Source: Leguminivora glycinivorella (lineage: Eukaryota > Arthropoda > Insecta > Lepidoptera > Tortricidae). Taken from it: a stretch of 64,000 nt of DNA. Both the position numbers and the translations under genes were made by a program. Positions 40,897 through 50,935 of this stretch are shown piece by piece. The stretch spans positions 3,651,001 to 3,715,000 of the forward strand of contig NC_062983.1 of NCBI RefSeq assembly GCF_023078275.1, given 5' to 3'. The notes under the pieces are model-generated. The model ran no database searches. It was not told where the DNA came from and was given only the letters and a program-made list of their open reading frames with translations. How positions within the stretch are numbered: position 1 is the first letter of the stretch; every line of letters starts with the position of its first letter.

Positions 40897-41170
40897 AAGT
40901 AGGTCAGGTCCTTTTGGGTAGTTCTATCATTTCGTGCAAATCGGCAAAATTTGGGAGAATTTTTTAATTTCCATTTTTTTTGTGTGGTAATGGTAAGAAC
41001 TATGAAAAAGAAACATGTATCAATAATGCATTTTCTATTATACGCAAAATTACCGATTTATGAACAAAAGATTTTTCCAAAAGAAATGGTAATGAAGTAT
41101 AGAATATGGTAATGATGATAGATATTTATGGCAATGAAAATGCGATGATGGTAATGAAGTGGCAAATAAA

Positions 41171-41240
41171 AACCGGCCAAGTGCGAGTCGGACTCGCCCA
41201 CCGAGGGTTCCGTACAAACTTTCAATGGTTAAAATAATCA
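41171..41240 (+). repeat. Fragment of the GTGCGAGTCGGACTCGC repeat
   Basis: AACCGGCCAAGTGCGAGTCG, GACTCGCCCACCGAGGGTTC, CGTAC: the start of a very common lepidopteran repeat. A fuller copy starts at 43974. The two may be one element split by the sequence at 41241-43973. Confidence 0.6.
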
Positions 41241-42104
41241 TACTACTCATACTCATATTCATTTATTCATTCAACGCCATTTTACACGTCAAGATTTGAT
41301 TTAAAAAAATAATATTCATACAACAATAATACTTAGAGAATAAATAGACAGAAGATTTAAATTACAAAAAGTTAGGCAATATTCACATAAAAAATGCACA
41401 AAAATATTTTTCTAATTAGGTAATAAAAAAATTGTCATAAGTGTAGAACGGGTGCTCGACCAGCCAATTTTTTAAGCGATAGGTACTTAAAGTTCGACAC
41501 ACTTAGGCGACACACTTGTTGGTGGCGACTTGCAGGGTGTTTTTGAGTTGTAGGTGTGTGTGTGTGTGTTTTTTTTTTAAGTATGTACTTTTAGGTTTAG
41601 TTTATACACACTTAGGCGCTTCAACCACATATTGCGGCAATTTATTATAGACGGCAGGGTCCATCATATGTGTTAATTTGACCGTAAATTGGATTTCGCC
41701 AATTTACGGTCGATACCTACTAACTTTCCGGCATTTCGAATGTTGTACTTGGAACACATGTTGTTAGTTTTGTCACAGAATATATGTATAATAGTACAAG
41801 TACAGAAGGCTCACTCCTTTGATGTTCACAAAATGACGCCATTCTAAATTCTTACCTACATTAACAAACGGACCGCACGCGAGCAGCCAACATTGAATTT
41901 TTCCCCTCACTAGCTCGGAAACACGTGTTTTGTCCTTTAATACCAGCGGGTAAAAACGCATTTTATCCACTAGTGCTTTAAAATTGATAAAAGTAGGTGA
42001 ATCTAGTAATAAAGATCATTTACCACCTGTGGAACTACTGGAAGCAGTGATAAAAGAAAATCTTGCAGTACAAAAGGCGGACTTATGCTTTAAGGCATTC
42101 TCTA
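41241..42104. other. Unassigned interior of the TIR element
   Basis: AT-rich with a short (GT)n run at 41558-41570. ATTTACGGTC at 41680 is followed by an inverse pair near 41700. 42068-42110 contains a LINE-end word (GTACAAAAGGCGGACTTATG, AAGGCATTCTCTACTA). Confidence 0.35.
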
Positions 42105-42515
42105 CTATGTTGATCTTTCTTTTATGCGGGGGGCTTCGCCCCCCGAGCCCTCCTTTATATGCTCTTAAGGGTCTCAAGAAAACCCTATCCCAACTTATTT
42201 TAAATACTACGTTGATCTTTCTTTTATGCGGGGGGCTTCGCCCCCCCTTTATTTACTCTAAACGGTCACAAGAAAACCCTAACCCAACTTATTTTAAATA
42301 CTACGTTGATCTTTCTTTTTTGCGGGGCTTCGCCCCCCGAGCCCCCCTTTATTTCCTCTGGAGGGTCACAAGAAAACCTTAACCCAACTTATTTTAAATA
42401 CTACGTTGATCTGTCTTTTTTGTGGGGGGCTTCGATCGCCCCTGAGCCCCCCTTTATTTGCTCTTAAGGGTCTCAAGAAAACTCTATCCCAACTTATTTT
42501 AAATACTACTTTGAT
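42105..42515 (+). repeat. Minisatellite, about 4 units of 92-104 bp
   Basis: Units start TACTACGTTGATCTTTCTTT near 42103, 42207, 42299, 42399 and 42503. Each contains the palindrome GGGGGGCTTCGCCCCCC or a variant, then TTTATTTGCTCTTAAGGGTC and CCCAACTTATTTTAAA. The G-run/C-run core can form a strong hairpin. Unit lengths differ, so no long frame is kept across it. Confidence 0.85.
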
Positions 42516-43158
42516 CTTTTTAGTAGTTCCAGTTCATATCTTCCGGCTCCATCATCAGACCTTGAAACCTAATCGTAGTCAAAGTTCATTACAAGACTTT
42601 TCTAAGAAACCCAAAAACTACTATGATACGATGTTCTATCATGTAGTTCCAGTTCATATCTTCCGGCTCCATCATCAGACCTTGAAACCTAATCGTAGTC
42701 AAAGTTCATTACAAGACTTTTCTAAGAAACGCAAAAACAGCTATGATACGATGTTACATCATGTAGTTCCAGTTCATATCTTCCGGCTTCATCATCAGAC
42801 CTTGAAACCTTATCGTAGTCAAAGTTCATTTCAAGACTTTTCTAAGAAACCCAAAAACTGCTATGATACGATGTTTCATCATGTAGTTCCAGTTCATATC
42901 TTCCGGCTCCATCATCAGACCTTGAAACCTAATCGTAGTCAAAGTTCATTACAAGACTTTTCTAAGAAACCCAAAAACAGCTATGATACGATGTTCCATC
43001 ATGTAGTTCCAGTTCATATCTTCCGGCTCCATCATCAGATCAGTTCAACAGTACCATATTATTGTACTGTCATCAGAACTACATACAGCTGCCAATTATC
43101 ATTACGCTACGATCCTTGGAAGATGGTTAAATTAGCCTCCGTAGATTCCATTACATAG
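42406..43158 (+). other. 250-codon frame created by a 120-bp minisatellite
   Basis: The frame stays open only because the repeat period is a multiple of three. It reads as a 40-residue block beginning VVPVHIFRLHHQTLKP and ending with YDTMFHH, repeated 4.3 times. The blocks are rich in His, Lys, Ser and Gln. No start context, domain or homologue is recognised. Most substitutions among units change the amino acid where they occur (for example Tyr/Cys/Ser near the end of the block), so there is no sign of protein-level constraint. Probably not a gene. Confidence 0.3.
42523..43040 (+). repeat. Minisatellite, 4.3 units of exactly 120 bp
   Basis: AGTTCCAGTTCATATCTTCC recurs at 42525, 42645, 42765, 42885 and 43005. 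Units are nearly identical, differing at only a few positions each. Low divergence shows recent expansion or homogenisation. It directly follows the 92-104-bp array. Confidence 0.95.
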
Positions 43159-43519
43159 TTAGTTACATACACGACGACCTAATAAAAGCGTGTTAATATT
43201 AATATTAGCGCCATCTAGCTGAGCCCTTCTTCTGTGTGGTACTGAGGTAAGTACGTTTTATTCTTAGACTTTATCTGTCTATACGGAGTTATATATGTCT
43301 TTGACTAGAAGTATAGGTACTCTAATGAGTATTATTGTATTTAGCGCCGTCTCTCGGCAAAATTTACTAGGCATGGAAAGTCACATGAAAAGTTGTCGAA
43401 ACTAATAATAGATGGCGCTGCATTTAAATTTCTTGACTGATAACTCTAATACTAAATTGAATATACTCTAAGGTAGAGCAGAGTCTAATACCTCCGCTTT
43501 ACAAAAGACCGCAATCAAG
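43041..43519. other. Unassigned interior of the TIR element
   Basis: Contains GCGCCATCTAGC and AGATGGCGCTGC words (43208, 43410), small opposed repeats. No frame recognised outside the 120-bp repeat. Confidence 0.35.
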
Positions 43520-43795
43520 TAGCACTAGACTTTACTCATTGTTGTGTTCCTGCCGGTGAGTAAGGCAGCCAGAGCTCAACGAGGGTGCGGTACTCCTTCC
43601 TTCCTTCCCCCTCCTTCCTTCAGTCGTCGGCACCCAGGCCCCTTCTAAGTACAGGTTTGTACAAGTTTCTAATGAGTAGAGTCGGCAACGCACATGTGCC
43701 ACTCCTTGAGCGGCAGGCGTCCATATGTAACAGTCACCGCTTTCCATCAGGCGGACCGTATGCATGTTTGCCACCTACGTGGTACAAAAAAAAAC
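43520..43795 (+). repeat. LINE 3' end
   Basis: TGTTGTGTTCCTGCCGGTGA, GAGCTCAACGAGGGTGCGG, TACAAGTTTCTAATGAG, CATCAGGCGGACCGTATGCA, ending in an A run. Same family as 55430-55740. Confidence 0.7.
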
Positions 43796-43973
43796 TCTCG
43801 ACGAATTCACCTTAAACATTAAAAACTAAATCAAAATCGATTGATTCGTTCGGGAGCTATGATGCCAGACAGACATGTCAAGCGTCAAACCTATTATTAT
43901 TATAATATTTTTGCGTTGGTGGTTAAAAACAAGAAACCTCCTTCAAAACTATAATAAAACACAACTTTCTATG

Positions 43974-44885
43974 AAAATCGGTAAAGTGCGAGTCGGATTT
44001 CGACATTTCCATACAAAAAGGTCATGAGCGCCTGACTACACTAGATTTGTACTTAAAAGATTTTGCGTATATTTTGGAAACTATAAGAGATAGAGCAAAT
44101 AGACTTCAGATTTTGGTTGTCGGTGGCACAATTTTTTTGTTTTCGTATATATACACCATTTTTTGGACCTATTAGGGCAATATTATGGTCAGTGCAGTTC
44201 TAAACAGTCGTAAGCGCCTCTTTTTTAGTAGGAACTTAAGTCATTTTGGCAAATGCTTAAAATTTTTAACAATTTCTAAACAGAAATGAATTTCTTTCTA
44301 CCTGTCCATGGCGCTCACAAAATTTCAAAACATTTAGTAAGTACTTGCAGCGGCAGTGAGTGAAAAATCTCAATTTGAGTTTTTTTCTCTTAAGTCCGAC
44401 TTACGCTTGACTGTAGATTTCTAATAGGTTTTCCTGTAATCTACAGGTAGAGGGCTATCTCGTGTATTTTTTTGAAAATTTTCCGCTAAGTAGTTTCGGA
44501 GATAAGGGGGGAATGGTAATTTTTTGCTTATTTTCTTAAATTACTTCTAAATTACCAACATAAAACTATAAAAAAAATATATTTGAGATGCTTATAAAAT
44601 GCTCTTTCATTTGATATGTAACACAATATAGTTCTAATAACTTTGATTTTTAATTGTCAATTTTACCCCCCAAAAGTGGCCCCTATGATTAAATTTCGTT
44701 TAATTTCATTTAATTATATTACATGTCCGTCTTTGGGCCACTTGTTTACATACGTGTGCCAAATTTCAAGTAAATCGGTCTAGTAGTTTCGGAGAAATCG
44801 GCTGTGACAGAGGGACAGACAGACACGCGAGTGATCCTATAAGGGTTCCGTTTTTCCTCTTTGAGGTACGGAACCCTAAAAAGCC
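43974..44885 (+). repeat. Dispersed lepidopteran repeat, near full length
   Basis: Opens AAATCGGTAAAGTGCGAGTC and closes GTTCCGTTTTTCCTCTTTGA, GGTACGGAACCCTAAAA. The GGGTTCCGT and ACGGAACCC words near the end are inverse complements and typical of the family. About 900 bp, no frame. Confidence 0.65.
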
Positions 44886-45833
44886 AAAAACACAAAAAAG
44901 AGAAACAGTAATTAATAATAACATGTTCTATTTTAAATATACCTACTGAAAACGTAGTTTTGAATATTTACTTGTTACTTTTAATAGTCAGGAGCATGCT
45001 TATAAACGAGAATGGTAATTAACATAAAATGATGGTAATGAATTTAATACTGCAATTCATTACCACCGTTTTATTGTTCATTACCATTCTCTTTATAGTA
45101 AACAGTAAATTACGGTAATGAAAAGAATGGTAATGAGTTTTCTTTACTTTTTGTCGATTAACTCTTTAAAAGCAAATGCTATTCTAGGTATAATTATTCA
45201 CTAAGCTTTCGAATAGAATATTCATTATTTAAATATTCATAGTTCAATAAAACACGTAACAATTAAATAGCAAAACATTGCAAATGGTAATGAAGAAAAA
45301 ACGTACCAAATCCAAATCTGCGGCGCGATATATTTTTTTATAAAAAAATGGCACACGTCCGTCCTGTTCACTGTTTACTGGCCGACTGACGTGGTGATCG
45401 CGGTCAGAGCGAACGTCGTATAGAATAACACTTGCAATGCCTACTGGCCAATTCCATTGTTGCAAATTAAACTTATGGTAATGAAATTATTTTCTGTACA
45501 AAAATATTTTGAAGCTGTGGATATAAATATCAATGTTAATACTGTATAAACCACCAAACTTTTTTTCCCTTATAAGTACTTCATCTAAATTAAGAGGTTA
45601 AATTAAAGCAGTACATGTAATAGTTATGTAATCTGCTCTCGAATGTATAAATCTAGGTTCTAACTGGTAATGGTAATGAAGTTTTAGCATGTTTATATTT
45701 TATTTATATATTTTATATTGCAATAATATAATTCATTTTAGATGCAAAGTATACCTATGAACCTTACGCAACATATAAAAAATATTTGAAATGAATTTAG
45801 GAGTTAGTATATGTTTTATATCAACAAACATAT
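44886..45833. promoter_or_regulatory. Right subterminal region with TGGTAATG cluster
   Basis: Exact TGGTAATG or complement at 45033, 45058, 45079, 45128, 45285, 45476, 45665 and 45671, mostly followed by AA. The matching left cluster is 40985-41156. In known DNA transposons, clustered subterminal words are transposase-binding sites; that role is inferred here. A GC-richer island lies at 45340-45430. Confidence 0.7.
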
Positions 45834-45854
45834 GATTTGCACGAAATGATAGAA

Positions 45855-46640
45855 CTACCCTTTTAGTAAGTAGTCGTTTAGGGAAAATCCGTTCGTAGTA
45901 GCTGCGCCATCAAAAACCAGTCGCAGTTTTGACTTATTTGGGTTGTCTACTCCAAAATGTCCTAAGTACCAAGTTTTAGATGTAACTTCGGTGTCTAGTA
46001 GCTCGTGCGCATAATCATTTTCGAACAAGTGTTGAAAGCGTTCCATATATCTTTGTTTAAATGCGCTGTTCTTTGACATCTTGCGTTCGACATTTTTCAA
46101 TCGTGACATCGCAAGGGGAAATGAGTCAGGCATAACACAGTTGTCGTCTTTCCAGGGCAGGCCGACGTGCCACTTGCCGTCAACGAGAGTGGAAGTTTGC
46201 TCCAGCAGTTCACGAGCGCGTTCATCTTCGCTGTTCAGCCGCGGTTTAGTGGATATTCCCAGCGAATCCACTGCGAAGTTACGGCGAACCTCCTCGTGTA
46301 GTTCATTAAGCAACCGGTTGTTCTCGGTGACGTCGGCGTCGTCGTCATAAGTGGATATGTGCAGGGTTGTAAACAGTGCGCGGTGTGATGACGTCACACC
46401 AGAGGGGACCCTGCCGTGCACACAGTAGCCCAGCGGAGTACGAGTTACGTACGGTTCGTCTTTTGTTCTCCCGCCTATGACTTTTAGCGGTAAGATTAAA
46501 TGATAATTATCCTGACCGATAAGTATTTCCGGTTTTTTATACTGTCCATGACTCAAGTATTTTTTATACTTTTGTAGATGCGCGAATTTGTCACAATCAA
46601 TAACGTTCATATTTTGTTTAGGTAAACTAAGTAAGTTCAT
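45855..46640 (-). pseudogene. BEL element 2 protease-distal and RT-proximal part
   Basis: 261 codons from 46640. LPKQNMNVIDC and ILIGQDNYHLILP are the post-protease motifs of BEL proteins. TPLGYCVHGRVPSG follows, then the RT entry with KLRLVFDGAATTNGFSLNDYLL. The TAG that ends it (45855-45857) is within the inserted transposon's terminal repeat. Confidence 0.9.
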
Positions 46641-46860
46641 TCACACTGCGCGCGCTCAACGTAAACAGTTTTTTGTCACTATTAGATAACGTAATATTGT
46701 CTATTATCTGCGCTTCGCACACTAACTTAGAGTTTCGCCATGCACCACGCGCACTCATGTACTCGCGTCGTCCTTGCAGGCCGGCCCGGGCGGCCAGACC
46801 AGCATCACTAACTATCACATCACTAACACAACACTTTCGGAGGTACAGTCAACATGAGTA
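46627..46860 (-). pseudogene. BEL element 2 protease region, active site not found
   Basis: The segment where a BEL aspartic protease should show a (L)LDxGS motif instead reads VSDAGLAARAGLQGRREYMS, with no D-x-G-S/T. FTLSARSVNELT at its end is the expected downstream BEL motif. GC-rich in the middle (46760-46800), which suggests a small replacement. The protease is therefore inactivated, or its core was deleted. Confidence 0.65.
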
Positions 46861-48175
46861 ACGATATGAGTTTCCGTGTTCTCGGGCTCGGGCGGCTCTT
46901 CTACCACGGGGTTGCTGCTCGAGGTATCGCGATTATTCGGAACGAAATGCAATAAGCGATGGTGCGCCTCGCCGCAGTTATCAACATCGCACACCGGCGC
47001 CGGGCACAGCTGTTTATCGTGATGACGTAATAGGCACTTATAACAAAGTCCAGACCGTTTTACGTAGCTCCAGCGATCTTTTCTCAATGATTTCTTAAAC
47101 TTCTTACAGTCAGTAAGATTATGATTAGATCCGCGACAATAACGACACTTAGTAAAACTTTGTTCACTTTGCAGTAGTATAGTCTTTGTATTGGAATTAT
47201 TGTCCGAATATTTTCGTTTGAAATTGTCCTTTGGAACATTAATTAACGAAACACTGCACTTTGATGTTTTGATAGCCTCTTCGTTAAGGAAATCCGCTAG
47301 TTGATCGAGTCTGGTCGTAGTACTTGCCGCGTCGTGCGAATACCGGTAGTCCGCCCATTTTGACAATAAGATAGTAGGCAGTTTAGATAACACGACGGTG
47401 ATTAGACTCGAGTCTTCCAGGTGGTTTTCACGGTGCGAGTACAGCGTCAACGTAGTTTTTAATTTTATTTGAAAACATAACGATGTCCTTATGGTACTCG
47501 GGGGCCACTGAACTCATTTTCTTTATTTCTTGTTTAATACGCGACAAGATGATATCTGGGTTGCCGAACTGCAGCTCGAGCGTAGACATGAGTACTTCGG
47601 GAGAAGTAGCCGTGATGAGTAAGGCTTGGACTGCATCTTTGGCCGCGCCGCGGAGACACTTTCGTAGACGCCACAAGTTCTCGGAATCACTAAATTGACA
47701 CAAACGAGTTGATTCTTCATATGCCATCTTGAACTGTAACCATTCCATAGCATCACCAGTGAACAGTGGTAGGTCTTTGGGTGTACTGATACGGCTTAGG
47801 AGTTTGGAGTTATGTTTTTCAGCGATGTTAGTGGTGAGGAAATCTTTCAGCACGTTAGCGAGCTGGTGAATTGGACCGTCGGTGCTAGCGTCGTGATGTA
47901 ACGCTGGCGGGCACGGCAAGCCTGGCCCCTCGGGGCCCTCATTCCGTTCGGTGACTGGCCGTGACTCCAATTCTTGCTGACTTCGCTCCACCCATTTAGC
48001 AACCTCGCTGCGTTTGGAAACTAAACTGCTGGCCTCCGAAGAATGTGGACTGTAATCGTTATTTAACTCAGCTATCTCGGCTTCCAATCGTTTGTCAATT
48101 AACTCCATTCTAATTCTAGCTTTCTCTTCCGCCGCTTCTAGCTCCAGCATTTTTCTGCGCGCTTCTATAGAAGAT
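46815..48175 (-). pseudogene. BEL element 2 Gag, 5'-truncated, one frameshift
   Basis: Two overlapping frames (48150-47428 and 47450-46815). The first has a coiled-coil-like Glu/Lys/Arg-rich start (LELEAAEEKARIRMELIDKR), then DLPLFTGDAMEWLQFKMAYE, the core Gag motif. The second has zinc knuckles CX2CX4HX4C at CRYCRGSNHNLTDC and CYKCLLRHHDKQLC and a third CDVDNC. A one- or two-base indel near 47440 separates them. In-frame similarity extends about eight codons above the ATG at 48150 and ends near 48175. Confidence 0.9.
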
Positions 48176-49375
48176 AGACATTATAATGGGTAAATTAACA
48201 ATGTATGCTCAAAGACGAATCTAATGATAAGTTTGTTATTGGTGTTATTTTGTTAATTTTAAGATACAGTACAGGCTGTGTTTTTTGAAATAAACGTTAT
48301 AGATAGGATATTTTTAAACAGATTGACTGAGATCCACAGAAAGGTACTCAGACAATGAAATACAATACAATAATAAATACTTACAAAGAAAACATCAATT
48401 TTGATAGTCAGTGACAACAGCTACAAGATCCCGTGTAACAATAATATCAATAGATGTCGCTGAAGTTGAAGGTCTTTCTCCCCTCCTTTGTATCAGAAAT
48501 AGCCACCAATCCCAAGCCAAGGATTCAAGGAGTCTTCCACTGCCAAGAAAATAAAATGAAACAGGCATCTTCTGGGCGAGCTCACTCCACCGTAGGCTTT
48601 GGCTAGTCTGTGGCCAAGAGTGAGCCCATTTATAATAATAAAAAAATCTGGGTAGCTTAAATAAAATAGTTTAAATACGTCTTAAGAACAGGATACGTCA
48701 GGGCGGTCGGGTAACACGGCTTCGATTCCTGGCTTCGCCACCAGTGGCCTTGATCGCTTTTTCTTTAGTGTATTGTATCCATTTCAGTTTACGTCTTAAG
48801 AAATCAAAGAGTACTTCTTCCAAAGGAAACTTTCTGTTCAGTCTACGTTGTAGTTTAAGTGTCTACACGAAAATAGAACAAAATACAATATTAGTCCAGT
48901 AAATAGATTCATGAAGGTAATAACATTTGAACAATAGTAACAAATATTGAAGCTTTCAATTCTGTATTTGTATTCAATTTTAATTACGCTTAATAATCCT
49001 ATTCGAAACAGTTGTATGGGCGAGTGAGGTTATATAAATTGATTTTCGTATTGTATGCGAGTTAAATATTAAAATTTCATTATATATTCAAGAAATATTG
49101 ACATATCATATTCCTTTCTTTTTCTAGAAATAGTTGAAGCAAAAATACATAATAATGCTATAAAGTGCCAAGATAATAATATAAACATACTTAAACTCAC
49201 ACTTTACACAATCATGTATTTCCGAAAGGGAATGTTACCTACATATTAATTGTATTTTTTTTCATTTATGCACACAATGTCACAAATATGCGTACCTGGA
49301 CTACGCTTGTTACGCTATCAAATTTTAGATTTGATAATTTTACTTGTCGTCTTCAATTGTAAGATCTATCTTATT
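48176..49375. repeat. SINE and LINE fragments in unassigned sequence
   Basis: 48318-48405 (GGTACTCAGACAATG, TACTTACAAAGAAAACATC) is a minus-strand SINE fragment related to 17692-17875. 48570-48655 (GCGAGCTCACTCCACCGTAG, GCCAAGAGTGAGCCCATTTA, TAATAATAAAAA) is a LINE 3' end on plus. 48705-48795 (GCTTCGATTCCTGGCTTCGC, CTTGATCGCTTTTTCTTTAG) is a plus-strand SINE. 48850-49375 shows nothing. Confidence 0.5.
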
Positions 49376-49384
49376 ACAAGTTTG

Positions 49385-50025
49385 GCCCCGTGTTGGGCGC
49401 CAATATTTTCAACCGTTCAGTGCTGTGTACCTTCTGGGTCCAACATAAGGTAAAAATATAAATACTGGTTTCGCCCCGCGTTGGGCGCCAATATTACAAC
49501 CGTTCAGTGCTGTGTACCTTCTGGGTCCAATATAAGGAAAAAAATAAATACAAGCTTGGCCTCGCGTTGGGCACCAATACTACAAAGGTTCCATGCTGTA
49601 TACCTTTTGGGTCCAAAGTAGGGGAAAAAATATAAATACATGCTTGGGCCCGCGTTGGGCGCCAGTATTACAAATGTCCTTAACTGTATGTCTTCTAGCA
49701 AAATAAGGAAAATATAAACACAAGCTTCGCCCCGTGGTAAGTGCAAATTTTACTACTGTTCTTAACTGTGTATGCTCTATAGCCTGACCAAAAAGAGTAG
49801 AAATTAAAAAGTGGCAACATAGTAGTGTGTTCCCTTTCAAATCAATATGTGTGAGAAAACGGAACAATACTACGATGTTGCCATTTTTTATTTTCTCCAA
49901 TATAAGGAAAAAGATGTAAATACAAGCTTGGCCCCACGTTGGGTGCCAATATTATAACTATTCTTGACTGTGTAATCTTCGGCGTCCAAGATAAAGGAAA
50001 AATGTAAATACCTGCTTCTGACGTA
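49385..50025 (-). repeat. Tandem array of 82-90-bp units with tRNA-Lys primer-binding sites
   Basis: Six copies of GCCCCGCGTTGGGCGCCA or close variants at 49385, 49473, 49559, 49647, 49729 (decayed) and 49931, plus a remnant near 50012. Between them: CCGTTCAGTGCTGTGTACCT, TCTGGGTCCAATATAAGG. Read on the minus strand each unit is an LTR-like end (CAGAAGGTACACAGCACTGA) then TGGCGCCCAACGCGGGGC, which matches the complement of insect tRNA-Lys(CUU) 3' end apart from one base. The 49729 unit is lengthened by a MITE. Confidence 0.85.
49806..49889. mobile_element. MITE (AAAAAGTGGCAACAT ends), copy 2, in the array
   Basis: AAAAAGTGGCAACATAGTAG and ACTACGATGTTGCCATTTTT. Its interior runs in inverse orientation relative to copy 1 (25170-25251). 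The array unit resumes with TCCAATATAAGG after it. Confidence 0.75.
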
Positions 50026-50464
50026 AATGAAAATTATTAATAGAAACTAGTCCATTCAGAGTCAGATTGTATGGCAAAAATTAAAAGAAGCTTTAGTTTA
50101 ATACGCGAGTGATGTAATGCCATTCGAATTTTCCAGATAATTTTTATCCACTCGGGTGTTATATTATTTTACCTAATATATTAGGACCCCTCTGTTTTAC
50201 TACTATCAAAATAGTCGGTATTGAATAAATATTTGCATTTCTACACCAGAAAAATGCTTTTCGAACTCTCTTTAACTCATCATATAATTTTTCTCATTTG
50301 TGCTCGACCCCTTAAAATATCAATTCCTTAGACAAACCATCTTAAATAAGAACCTATTATATGCTCGTACTTTCATCAAGGAGCTTCCTTTTTAAAAGGG
50401 CTTAAGCGCCATACAAAAACCATGCAGTTATAACATTCTTTTATGCGGTCGAGGAAGAGGCTTG
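50026..50464. other. No recognised feature
   Basis: AT-rich, unassigned. Confidence 0.35.
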
Positions 50465-50935
50465 CCACTGATATCTTTATAAACTTGCGAAATACAGACG
50501 CCAAAAAATAATACTTGGTCGCCTTGCGGTATCTCCGTCTAGGATAATAAAAGAGAAAAATACAGTAGAAAATACTATTTTTAGAGTTCATATGGGAAGA
50601 GAAACTAATGAAAAAAAAAAGTCTGAACTTTCCTAGCATTATACATACATATAAGCTTCTAAATATGTGCCCACAGATATAAGAAAGGAGATTGTTTTCT
50701 ACTTTATCACATGCCGTTTGGCGAAGATCTTGAACCTTTCCTCACACACACAGATTGTTGGACATGCCGGGCGAGATGGACGCTCGTATTGGGCTAAATA
50801 TTGCGCAATACATGTGCATCATTTCCATGTCTGTGTCTACGCGAACGAGTCGTGTGATCAAGCATGCACACAAACAAAACTGTAATGTATGCATCTTTTT
50901 TTTTTTTTTAATTAAACCCCGACGCAAAAACGACG
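50465..50935. repeat. 430-bp repeat, right copy of the inverted pair
   Basis: Inverse complement of 35024-35456, from GCCACTGATATCTTTATAAA to TTAATTAAACCCCGACGC. Differences: TGTTTTCTACTTTATCACAT near 50693 replaces the corresponding left sequence, and there are small indels in the T run. Confidence 0.7.

Larger units (their letters stand above)
40916..45860. mobile_element. 4,945-bp TIR element with subterminal repeats, inserted in BEL 2
   Basis: Perfect 27-bp terminal inverted repeats: GGGTAGTTCTATCATTTCGT... from 40916 to 40942, and its exact inverse complement 45834-45860. TTTT flanks both sides (40912-40915, 45861-45864). Taking one TTTT away with the insert leaves the RT frame in phase, so the borders are right. 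TGGTAATG or its complement occurs 4 times at 40985-41156 and 8 times at 45033-45678. No transposase frame is visible. The middle holds nested repeats (41171-44885). The four-base duplication and GGGTAG ends do not match a superfamily I can name with confidence. Confidence 0.88.
37614..48175 (-). mobile_element. Second BEL/Pao retrotransposon, degenerate and interrupted
   Basis: A 3' LTR (37614-37869) is followed upward by integrase, RNase H, RT, a protease-region remnant and Gag on the minus strand. The 5' LTR is missing: Gag similarity stops near 48175 in ordinary sequence. The element is split at 40912-45864 by a TIR transposon. Lesions: TAA at 38730-38732, a palindromic rearrangement at 39311-39352, a phase break between the two frames that overlap at 46627-46640, loss of the protease active site near 46640-46860, and an indel near 47440. 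Protein sequence is far from element 1, so it is a different BEL lineage. Confidence 0.92.

Noticed and set aside
42406..43158. 250-codon gene
   Set aside because: The frame is kept open by a 120-bp tandem repeat. No start context, domain or conservation signal is seen; it is listed as 'other'.
48176..48900. 5' LTR of the second BEL element
   Set aside because: I looked for TGTAACGG or TCGCGAACA near the Gag start and found no match, so the 5' end is taken as lost.
49250..49453. 67-codon plus frame
   Set aside because: It runs into the tandem array and has no recognisable motif.
49385..50025. CRISPR-like array
   Set aside because: Regular units of about 88 bp, but the whole unit is repeated rather than short repeats with unique spacers, and the genome is that of an insect.
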